Origin: Litoditis marina
Lineage: Eukaryota; Nematoda; Chromadorea; Rhabditida; Rhabditidae
NCBI GenBank assembly: GCA_964036275.1
Contig: OZ038437.1
Location: 18,024,859-18,088,858, forward strand
Length of the DNA: 64,000 nt
Direction of reading: 5' to 3'
Shown here: positions 23,974-34,800 of the stretch, one piece after another
Layout of the letters: each line of letters starts with the position of its first letter
Position numbering within the stretch: the first letter of the stretch is position 1
Program-made: the position numbers and the translations under genes
Notes under the pieces: generated by a model
Told to the model about the DNA's origin: nothing
What the model saw: only the letters and a program-made list of their open reading frames with translations
Databases searched by the model: none

Positions 23974-24119
23974 AGGTGTATATAGGTAGTATTGTTGGTG
24001 CTTTCAACTGCTACTACGACTTCTTAAACAGTACAACGCAACAAATAACTGTTACCATGGTCAGTAAAAACGGGTTAGAACGGTTGGTTCTTTTGAATTT
24101 AAAATGCACGATACAGTAT

Positions 24120-24315
24120 TGGAATAGCTGCCCACTCTGAAGTCGAAAACCGAGTTGTTTACCAAGGTTTGCCAAAAACCCAAGTTGTAAATCAAGGTTC
24201 GGACAGTTTACCAAGAACTTGGTGCACAATTGTGCGCTAAACTTTGATTTCACAGCTTGATATCAACTAGTGACCAATTTGGTAGGGCGAACCTTGGTAA
24301 ACAACTCGGTTTTTA
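24120..24315. mobile_element. Inverted-repeat element with CCAAGGT/ACCTTGG iterations
   Basis: CTCTGAAGTCGAAAACCGAG then TTGTTTACCAAGGTT at the left is mirrored by ACCTTGGTAAACAACTCGGT at the right; internal copies of the same words recur. Target duplication unclear. Confidence 0.6.
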
Positions 24316-24483
24316 ACTTCAGAGCAATAGAATTGTCATGCAAACGGAAAACTCGTAACTTCAAATCAATAACATTCTAGAATCCGAACTGTGTTTGTGG
24401 TAGATTGATCAAAACTCAATCAAAACTCAAAACTTTTGAATTATGGTGTGCATTGAGTTCAAACTACAAACCAGCTCTGACTA

Positions 24484-24615
24484 TATACTAGGTGTAAATT
24501 GAATAGTCACGTGAAGTTAGCATTCTAACAAGGTATCGTGCACTTTGTCATTACACGTTTCTGAGTTCTGCTGTGTTCAACATGTTTCAAGTGGCTGTGC
24601 AATTGACGAACAGTA
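24484..24615 (+). mobile_element. TA-MITE copy 2
   Basis: Full length; ends TATACTAGG and ACGAACAGTAT. Confidence 0.85.
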
Positions 24616-24693
24616 TGTTTCTGATGTGTTTTACAGGCATTTCGTGTAATGGAAAAGATTGTGCATACAAAAACTGAGATCGCACTTTCTGAC

Positions 24694-24764
24694 TATACTG
24701 TTAGTCAATTGCACACATTAGAATGCTAACTTTACGTGACTATTCAATTTACTACTAGTATATA
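24694..24764 (-). mobile_element. TA-MITE copy 3, internally deleted
   Basis: Both ends kept (TATACTGTTAGTCAATTGCAC, CAATTTACTACTAGTATA); the ~60-bp centre is missing. It abuts the Penelope-like fragment. Confidence 0.8.
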
Positions 24765-24822
24765 CGTGACTTTGATATTTCGACTATATTTTGTGAACGC
24801 GGCCTTTGTTTGTTGAGCGAAC

Positions 24823-25281
24823 GTGAAAAAGCGATTGGCTGGAGTAGAAAACCAAACACTCTCGAACAAGCGAAGAACACGACCCAGGGAAGTCATTTGG
24901 GAGGGATCTCTCTCTGATACTAGTGCTCACTATTTGGACTTAAATATACATATCGATAGTAATTTGGGAATTTCTACGGCACTTTATAATAAAACTGATG
25001 ATTACAGGTTCAAGATCATGAGATATCCTCATTTCGACTCTAACATTCCACTAAGATTAGGACTAAGTACACTACATGGAGAAATTATTAGATTCAGTCG
25101 CAGCTGCTCACTACTAGACGATTTCCTAGTTAGAGTGAAAACCATAATTCAAGAATTTGTTGATAACTCCTATCCCAAAGCCATCATCCTCAACAAAGTT
25201 AAAAACATAGTTAAAAATAATGAGTTAATCAAATTCAAATATGATCCTAATCTTTTAAGATTAGCTTTCAGAGGTATTTGA
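24823..25281 (+). pseudogene. Penelope-like retroelement fragment: C-terminal end of reverse transcriptase
   Basis: The open frame contains HYLDLNIHIDSNLGISTAL, YNKTDDYRFKIMRYPHFDSN, LHGEIIRFSRSCSLLDDFL and a basic C-terminus. This matches, from memory, the thumb-proximal end of reverse transcriptases of Penelope-like elements ('LDLNI...LYNKTDD...SN.P...R.SR.C...DF'). The first ~28 codons before HYLDLN look unrelated, so the upstream RT core is missing and a deletion junction lies near 24925. The frame stops at 25281 with no GIY-YIG domain seen. A hammerhead-like motif 370 bp downstream supports the assignment. The copy is 5'-truncated and dead. Confidence 0.7.
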
Positions 25282-25633
25282 TCTTTGAACGATCGTTTTA
25301 TCTAATGTGTTTGTTTCCCACCAATACCACCGTTTCTTAGAACACACCAGACATTGTTACCTCAGTCTTGCTCATGGGAAGCTACTCTTGATAAGGTCGA
25401 TGGGAAAACAACAACAAACCGCGCAAATGTGGATATAAATAGAAAGGACAAACATTAGTTTTTCATTCGACCGTAGTTTTTGCTTTACATTTATAGAATC
25501 TGATAGCTTTTAAAATAGGACATAACAACTGTAAGATTTAATTAAAATAGATTAGCTACTCTTAGTTGAATTTTAACAACGTTTCTTTTTGATAATTTGT
25601 AGAAATAAATAATTCAATATATAATCCAAATTT

Positions 25634-25718
25634 ATGGCTAGCGGGCTCTCCTGATGAGGCTCGACCGCTGTGTAGTTTCGTAGAGAGTCGGAGCCGAAAC
25701 GAACTGCACTTGTTTTTA
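25634..25718 (+). ncRNA. Hammerhead-ribozyme-like motif of a Penelope-like element
   Basis: CTGATGA (25651-25657) and GAAAC (25696-25700) flank a stem II of GGCTC paired with GAGCC; GAC/GTC extends it around a ~20-nt loop. This is the conserved hammerhead core. Penelope-like elements are known to carry such motifs in their pseudo-LTRs, and RT remnants lie just upstream. A short stem III (ACGA with TTGT around ACTGCAC, then GTT) can be drawn, but stem I does not pair well here, so activity is doubtful. Confidence 0.6.
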
Positions 25719-25832
25719 AATATAACTAACTTCATCAAATGACAGTATTTAAGATTCTCACCTATTTTAAGTTAAGCGTTCATTATATAAATAGTTAATT
25801 AACATTAACCCTAACTTTTGAAATGTTTTCAT

Positions 25833-25837
<5 letters not shown>

Positions 25838-25930
<93 letters not shown>

Positions 25931-26215
25931 TTCTCCCCCTCTCTCTTTCTCCCCCTCTCTCTTACTCTCTTTTTCTTTCTCCCTTTCTCTATCACTCTAT
26001 TTTCTCTCTCTATCTTTCTTCCTGTCTCTTTCTCTCTCTCCCTCCCTCTCTCTATTTCTCTCTTTTCTCTCTTTCTCTCTTTCTCTCTCTTTCTCTTTCT
26101 CTCTCTCTCTTTCTCTTTCTATCCCTCTCTCTTTTACTCTACCTACCTCTCCCTTCCTCTATTATCTCTCTCAGTGTTTCTTTCCCTCCTATCTCTCTGA
26201 CTCTGTGTATCTCTC
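25838..26215 (+). repeat. (CT)n microsatellite and degenerate CT tract
   Basis: About 50 perfect or near-perfect CT units (25838-25935) followed by ~280 bp of CT-rich sequence. Confidence 0.95.
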
Positions 26216-26367
26216 CTTCACTCTGTCTCACTTTTTCTTCTCCTGGGTTATTCTCAGCTATTTCATTGTATTTCGAACAATCCGGAAACATTCATATGTA
26301 ACATTGCATTGTGTTTACCACAATAGACTGATTCATCTCACTAAGAAATAATGAGCTCTTTCAAATG

Positions 26368-26476
<109 letters not shown>

Positions 26477-26969
26477 CAAATATTGCACTTGACCTCAAAC
26501 CTATCAATACATTGATTCCCGAATGTGTTCGAAAAACTGACTTTTTTTAAGAAGGAACACAGTTGCTACTGTAAGCCTGTACTTGGAAATGTCTAGTGAC
26601 TGCTATTCTGTTGTTTATGATGCAAATATAATAGAATAGAATAGAATAGAATAGATTTATCCGCGATTAAACACGTGACTTTCACATAGTATGTGGCACT
26701 CCAAATGGGTAAATGGAGGGAAAAATTGAGAAGAAAAAGCGTATGGTTACCCTGTTACGCGCACATAATATAAAGGCTATAGTTTATCATGCTGTTTCGT
26801 AGTCATACTGTAGTTTTTGACGAGATGATGGCCAGAACTATACATGACTGCTTGAACTTTTTGATGTTCGTATCTCGCCCCCGCCGAATTCTATTATCTA
26901 GTTCGTTATCCAAAAGGGAGGGCAGAAATCAGACAAAAGACTCAATTGGAAACTTGCTTGGGCACAATT

Positions 26970-26974
26970 ACTCC

Positions 26975-27025
<51 letters not shown>

Positions 27026-27245
27026 TCGTTCTATCTCTCTTCATCTTTCTCTCTCTATCTATTCTTCTCTGCCCCTCTCTCTCTTACTCTCTCTATTTAT
27101 CTTTCTCTATTTATATCCTTCTCATTATCTGTCTGTCTAACTATATCTATCTATCTCTATTCTACTATCTCCCCATCTTTTTATCTATTTCTCTTGCTCT
27201 TTCCTCTTTCTCTTTTTTTTTCTCTCTCTCTCTCTCCCTCGTCTA
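26970..27245 (+). repeat. CT/TATC-rich tract
   Basis: CTCTCT grading into TCTATCTATCT and back to CTCTCT. Confidence 0.9.
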
Positions 27246-27979
27246 AATGCCCTACGTCAAGTTACAGGTAATGTTTGCAACTTCTTCTACTGCTAATTCT
27301 GACTTTTTCTACCCGATTATTTCTCAAATTGTAGAAACTATAGTTATTTATGAATCAACTGCTATTTCCAAGTAACTCATAGAAAGTTCACATGTACAAC
27401 CTTTCAAACAACTTGCCAATGATTAACCTAATTAAAGTTTACCTGATTTGGTTGCCAAGGCTACTATTCCACTCTCATTTAATACAAAATGGCGGGCAAA
27501 TTGGAAATGCTGCTAGATCTTAGAACCGAAAACATATTGAACATTCTTTCCCGACGATTTTTGTATTGAACCTTTCAAAAAATATGATTTGGGTCGTTTT
27601 TCGAACAATTTACTCTCAATATGAAACTTGTCTACTTTTTCAAAATGTGTGTGTTTAACAGTTTTTGTTCTGAAAAAATTACGGGTTTCACACAACTATG
27701 CTGCATGCATTTTAATACCAGTAGTACTATAACAATTTTTTCACTAGCAATTAAGCTTTTACTAGATAAAAGAGTAGATAGTAGTATTAAGGCGTGTGTT
27801 CAATGAAGAAGAAGTAAGATAGTGTTAGAACAAGTCATTATTTCAAGTACATCATTTTGGTATCTCGAATAACTCTGTTCTTTGTCATCCACTCCTCAAA
27901 CTGTCAAGCAAACTATGTTTACTTAACTTGCTGCGAGTTTTGTTTGTTTTTCTCTTGATTGGGGTTCTGCGAGACAGTT

Positions 27980-28520
27980 TTCAGACAAAAATAACTCGAA
28001 ATAAGCAGCACATTCTCGATCAACCATTCAAAAACTTAGCTGATGTTTCGAGATTTTTCCTTGAGAATGGTTTTATAGAAAAAAATAAATTATATTTTAT
28101 TATGCCTCCATTACATACCATTTATTAGAAAGAGTACGTTAGGTATCTACGTAGGTGGGAAAAGAAGTATATAATACTTTAAAAACAAAAATAACTCGAA
28201 ATGAGCAGCAAATGCTCGATAAACTCGCTAAAAACTTTTGGACGGAATTTTCGATTGTGTAAACTCCTGACCTACTTTTTTGAAACATATCAGTTTCCGA
28301 TATCCATACAATTTGTTTTATATATTACCCACTAACTTTATGAGGTTAATATCCCTCAGACAATTTGCGGTATCTCGAAGTTTTCATTATTTTCTCTAAG
28401 TATTACTTCTTTAAAAAAGCAGCAAGTTGTGTGATTTGTCTTCATAACAGAACTTCTACTACTAAAGAGTGAGAAGTACTGTAGGTATCTACGTAGGTGT
28501 GAAAAGAAGTATATAATGGC
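27980..28520 (+). repeat. Interleaved direct repeats
   Basis: AAAAATAACTCGAAATAAGC (27986, 28189) and GGTATCTACGTAGGTGGGAA (28141, 28481, the latter with GTGTGAA) each occur twice, about 200 and 340 bp apart. They look like a tandem unit with deletions. No gene seen. Confidence 0.7.
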
Positions 28521-29886
28521 TGTCTATTCTAGTGTTATTAATTGGCACTTGCAGGTGTTACTCGCTTCGCTGAACACAAAACACCTTAATACTCTCACAT
28601 GATGCTCTGTTATGCTTCGAATATCAAGCAACTAAGATTGTTTGCACAATTTTGAAATGTTTCTATGGTAAAATTGTATTCCCTTCTCAATGATTCAGTA
28701 ATTTTCTATAATTATTGCATTTCAAACAAACTTTACATCTTGTACGTTGGAAGTTCCTATGTGTATTTTAACATCCCAATTTTTGTCTTTCTCAAAGTAG
28801 GATGAAACTGCTGATTTATGGTTCATAAGTGGAGTAAATGCGCCAATTTTCGAGAAATCGAAATAATATACGAGATGTAATTCAAAAATGATTACTTTCC
28901 TTGTTTTATTCTAACGTTTACACGTTCACACGACCTTTCCGTTTACTTTTACTTTACACGTTTACGTGAAACTTCCGTTTACTCATAGCATAGACAATCT
29001 TGATTTTGATTTCCATTCCGTTCGCCTTTAAACCTTCGCTAACTTTATTTGGTTGGTGACATTGGGAACTTATTGTTTGCCGTTCTCAACCAATAAATCG
29101 AGTCAAATCGTTTGCCATTGGCGCCTCTTTTGCAATTCGAAAATACCGGTTTCGCGCCCGTTTTCGAGTTTATTTTATTTGCAATTCAATTTATGTCTGA
29201 CGCATTTGGCGAGCCGTTGAACAAAAATTTATCGGTTGTTGCCAATTTTTACCCAACCCCACTTTTCTCCACTACAGAGTCCACTTTTTCCAATGCAAGC
29301 CAAACTTCATTCAAAAGTTCTGCTGATTGCCCTCCAAAATGCTAGTGAATGTCATGGTTGAGGTTTTAGCTGTGTTTGTAGTTTGATCTCGTTGTTTTTC
29401 CGTGAAATTTGTAAATTAACTGAAACTTGGTCACAATTTCATGAATACACAGATATGCGTAGGTGTGCATTTTATATTAGCAGCTCCATTAAACGTAACT
29501 GCTATGGTGTAGAATAAATGTATAGTGCTCACATTTCCCAATTGGACTCGTTGGCAGCGTGCCAAAAACTTTGGAAGTCTATTATTTAGAGAAAACATAT
29601 ATTTTACCGAAAGTTTCCTTGATTACGAGTTGTAACGAACGGGAAGAACCCTTCACACAAATTTCTATTGTTTTGAAGTATTTCAACATGTTCAATAACT
29701 GCCTTGAAATTTCATTGGCAAGCTGCCCAAGTCCAGTTGGGAAATGTGCGAACTATATTGTGAATATGCTTAGCTTGTAAAAGCCCCTGTTTACTTGTAC
29801 ACATATCAAGAAGAAGGTTTACGTATTTTAACCTGCTCTAGTGTCCAGTTTGCAAGTTTATTGCAACTGTGCACTTGAGCATTAGT

Positions 29887-30117
29887 TATAGTCTCTATCT
29901 GCGATTCCTACAGTAAGATTACAGAACTTTGGATCCATTTGAAGAACGTAAATACTGTTGGAGAGATTGGCAAATGTAGCGTTCGATTAGGATTATAAAT
30001 ATAACAAAAATTGTGTAAACTCATTTTCGACCAACTTCAGTTTGCATTAAGAAACGGCGATTGGAAAATGCGGAAGTATACTGTAGGAGTGTCAGTAGGA
30101 AAGATGACGACTATAGT
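29887..30117. mobile_element. TATAGTCT-ended MITE, diverged copy
   Basis: Starts TATAGTCTCTATCTGCGATT...CCTACAGTA; ends TACTGTAGGAGTGTCAGTAGG...GACTATA. Spacer. Confidence 0.65.
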
Positions 30118-31091
30118 TAAGCTGTAAATTGTTCACGTTTTCATGTTTCAGTTTCGGAGTTTCTATTCGCATTGTTATGGTTTGAATGGCGCAAAATGTT
30201 GCAAGTGAAAACAACAGAGAGTGAACAGGTTATATAAGAACGTATGTTTTGACTAACAGTACACTTAACCAGCTGACTACAACTTTCTTACTTTATTTGA
30301 AAGTTTTACGTGACAGTCTAGACATAAATATCATATAGAAATTCATTATTCAATGTCGTTTTCTTTTTGTGAACATTTCTCGAGAATGAGAATCAAATTG
30401 CAGTCTCCTATTGAAAATATCGCTGAATCATTGCTGTCCGGGAGAGTTTGCGGAATTTTAGGAATAAAAGTTGATATTATTTCGCTAACTTAGTTTTACT
30501 TTTGTTCTTGCACATATTTGTTAATCCGACTGAAATTTGTTCAGCCAATGTTATGATAAAAGTTTCTTGTGTTTCCCAGAATGAATGTATACTAGCAAAA
30601 CCTTGACGTACGGCTTTCATGGGGATTTTCAGAAACCTCTCGATGTCACGATAAGTCTCGAAATTCCTGCGATTTATATGTTTTACACCATATTACAACC
30701 TCATTAAATAGTTACATGATAATATGTCTGTTTTCATTTCCTATTACCTCATGTTTCGTATTTTCGTTCACGTTTTATGTGTTGTAAGTTCAACTAACTG
30801 CTGACACGATAAGTTTCAAAATCCTGTGATTTATGTAATTTTTTTAGACAAAAAACGACATTATTACACTTTTTTCCTATGTTTGGTCCGTATAGTTGTT
30901 TTCACTTCACTTCCGTTTATTGATAAATATAGGTTAACGACTTGAAATACTGTTGTTTACATAAACAAAAACATCATTTATTTGAACTGAAAGGGGAATT
31001 TGCTTGTTTTTCGTACTGATTAGATCATCTCGCTGATAATCAGTCAGTCTCCTATAGTATGACCCCAAAGCACGGCGGAGCTGCATTAAAC

Positions 31092-31213
31092 TATTAGTCA
31101 ATTGCACGGTCACGTAAAACAGGTTAAACACAGCAGAACTCAGTAACGTGCAATGAAAAAGTGCACGTCGCCTCATTAGAATGCTAACTTTACGTGACCT
31201 TTCAATTCACTTA
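31092..31213 (-). mobile_element. TA-MITE copy 4
   Basis: Inverted full-length copy upstream of the tail-anchored gene. Confidence 0.8.
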
Positions 31214-31334
31214 CCGTGGCCATTCGAGACAATTCTACTTTTTACGTCAATTATGTTTGTTTTGTCAAAGTAACTAACTTGAGAACCATAGTACTTGCTC
31301 ACGCGATTGCCCTTTTGAAACTGTACATCTTGTT

Positions 31335-31550
31335 ATAGTCTGTTTCACGCAACGATAGCCCTCTACAGTAAGATTGTGAATCTTTCGAGTAAATTTTTCA
31401 TATCTTGTAGGTATTATGAATAGTTTAAACTTTGTGGTTTCGTTTTCCACACTGTTTACTACAAGCATAAAAAACCGTGAATCTAAAAGTCTGTTTGTTG
31501 GTTAAATAAATGCCATTGAATATTCGAAAGATTACTGTAGTATATGCTGT
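31335..31550 (+). mobile_element. TATAGTCTGTTTCACGC-ended MITE, right end lost
   Basis: Shares CGCAACGATAGCCCTCTACA and AATATTCGAAAGATTACTGT with the copy at 62465. Confidence 0.7.
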
Positions 31551-31841
31551 ATTTGTAGCTTGGTTCCAGTGTGTCTCGTTTTTATTTCCACCAACATTCC
31601 ACTGGTAAATTAGTCTCAACTTCACAGAAGTACATTTATGCTGATTTGGGGTTTTCACGTTTTCTCACGTGACTCTGTTATTGACAGACATGTTCAATAA
31701 ACGTTCTCACCGTGTTTTTGCTCAACCACATTCATTATTATGTGTTTTTACGTTTTCGACGTGACTTTTGTCACTTGCTGCAATCGGAAATCGGAACTTT
31801 TCATCGAAAAAGAAAATTATGAAAAGTTCTTTTTTTCAGAA

Positions 31842-34800
31842 ATGGCTCCTTCTACTTCTTCTTCTATGTGTTGTTGTATGCGAGGGAGTAGGACGAAACC
31901 CAACTTACAGGTAGATAAATTTTGGTAAATTTGTTATTTGTATTCGTACAGTATAATATGAACTACTTATATAGAGAAAACCGTAGCAGTAATCGAAGAA
32001 TTTTTTTTTTTGAAACATGAACTTGTACTTTGATTATTACGAAAATGACTCTACTGTTTGGTTTGATGAGAAATTAATGCTGTTTCGATGATGAACTTTG
32101 AAATGTGCAAGATTGTAGAAGTTATGCTTTGAAAATTGAACACCAACTATCAGTGCAATTATTAACAAACGTATTCTTTCTCTCTTTAGCGTTAAATTAG
32201 GACGATCAACTGCGATTAAAAAATGTATCGCAGTTTAAAGGAAAGGACTGAAGCGTTGAGATTGAGTCACGTGATCGTTCTACTTTGAGTTGAAGTAAAT
32301 TTTTTAAGAAGCGAGAAACTGTTATAATATTGGTATTCTCTAGTGTTACATCAAATACTCTCCAGATTAAAGCAACACACAAAACTATTTAAAAATTGAT
32401 TCTTTGTTGGCTGTCTTCTCAGAACACAATAGGACCAATTAGTTGTAAATAAGTTAACTACATCACTTTTTGTTTTCTGTGATAACACTAACTATTCTGT
32501 TCTATTCCTTCTTAGACTATTAAAAGATGCAGATAAAAATTCTAGTTTTAGATAAGGAACCAAAAACACCATGTCAATCAAAGTGCATGAATTGGAATGC
32601 AGCCATACTAGAAGTAAATTGAATAGTCACGTAAAGGTAGCATACTAAAGAGGCATCGTGCACTTTGTCATTGCACGTTTCTGAGTTCTGCTGTGTTCAA
32701 CATGTTTCAAGTAGCTGTGCAATTGACTAACAGTATAATCTGTAGGTAAACTACAGAAAGGGTAAACATTGCATTATGAGGCGAACTATATCACTTTCAA
32801 TCCACGGCACCATTTTTCGTTGAATCATTGAGATTCTCGAAATAAGAATGTTTCTGGACGTTTTGAATTAGAAAAACACTTATTTGTATGTTTTTTTTCT
32901 CAGAAGTCGAAGGAAAAGAATGGAATCACCATTCAAATCAACGGAAAAGAGTCGCTGACCATACCGAAAGTTGTTATAAATGGAATTCAAAATGAGCCGG
33001 TCACGACACAGCAAGACGGAGGTCTGGCACACAGAACTGTGCAGCACAGTTATCAGACCAGGTTGGTTCATCACCTTTTTTGAAAAAAAAAAGTATTCAC
33101 TAAGGAAAACTAGTAAAATCTAGTACTAAAATAGAAAATGGTTGTTGCTTTCAAGAAGCTTTCAAACGATGTGAGCTTGTTGCGCTTCAAAGTACGAAAA
33201 TGAAAAAAAACTATAGAACAACTATCGAGATGAAACGGTTGATTACCTGTGAGAGCGAACTCAACTAGAGGGAGATTACCTATGTATAGTTCACACCATT
33301 CCAACTGAGACTCCTACAGTAACCTTACAAACTTTCCAAAGGCTGTTATGAAGCTGAAAATGTAGTTCATGGAAAATTCTCTCGTATATTTACTCTACCT
33401 GAGAAGGAGAATGAGGTACGAAAATCCTCAACTTCTCCGATCAAAACGAAGTAAGCAATACGGCTTGGAAGTTTCGAAATCTCACTGTAGGAGTGTCAGT
33501 AGGAATGGAAAAGACTATATACTAGAAGCCGAATGAATAGTCACGTACAGTTAGCATTCTAATGAGGCATCGTGCACTCATTGCACGTTTCTGAGTTCTG
33601 CTGTGTTTAACATGATTCACGTGACTGGGATATTGACTAACAGTATACTGGTCAAATTCCGTTCAACACACATGCAAGGCTTATGTTTACAAAACTAGAA
33701 AGACGTGCAATGTTTCTCTCTATTTTAGAAATAGTGAATATTGGTCATTCAGATCATGCCCAGATGTGACCACTATAGAAATCGGAGATGACGAGTTTGA
33801 AACGGCCAGAACTCACAGGGAACAGGAGATGTAAGTACTTATTGAAATATAAATGTTTTTGTCAAAAATGTTTGTAGGAAAATTTGTATTTGGAAGGACA
33901 ATGAAGTGGACCAATCCCAATGCTTCAGTCCTTTGACTGTCATGCATTTTCAATTGCAATTTTTTTTGGTCCACATAATCGTCCTACTTTAAAGGGTTTT
34001 AGGAAAATGTGTTCAAAGTGAGTTTTTTAGTTATTCAACTGTTCCTGAAGAATCTTGAGCACTGTTTGGTTTCACACAGCAGAAACATAGACACAGTATA
34101 TGAAACAAAGTTGGTGTGATATCAAAGTACACGGATAATCACGAATTTTGCTTGAAATGCAACAGCATCAAACTAAAACACGGGATAGGGTTGAATACAC
34201 CGTATAGAGTTGCTCTGGGCAAGTATAACTTCTCAATTTCTATCCCTCATGTAAAGACTATGTTCAAGCCCCCCCCCCATGGGGGAATGAAGACTAGAAG
34301 TAAATTGAATAGTCACGCGAAGTTAACATTATAATTAGGCATCGTGCACTTTTCATGCACGTTTTTGAGATCTGCTGTGTTTAACATGTTTAACGTGACT
34401 GTGAAATTGAACTACAATTATATTTAAACCTCCAATACACCGGCAATTTCCTGGAGGGGGGGGGGCTTAACTGGCGGCGTAGCAATCCTCACAAAAGTTC
34501 ATGAGATCACCTTATGAGCTATTCCCGCGAGCTTCTCATGAGATTCTATTGATTGCTATGCTACAACATTAAGAGTTCACGAGTAGCTCATGAGATATCT
34601 CATGAGAAACTCATATGAACTTCTCATGAGGTTGAGCGGTTTGCTACGCCGCCTGTAATAATCCCTTGCGTTGAAAAGGCGTTTGCCGTTTTTCGAATGA
34701 TTTGAATAACTTCAGAAAACACTTATCAATGGAGCAGCTAATACGAGACGTTCGGTTAGAAGAGGGCTTGACAGCTCGGAGGGATCAGACTACGGCCAGA

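Noticed and set aside
25795..26200. Open frames of Ser-Leu or Arg-Glu repeats
   Set aside because: Translation of a CT/GA microsatellite in both directions.
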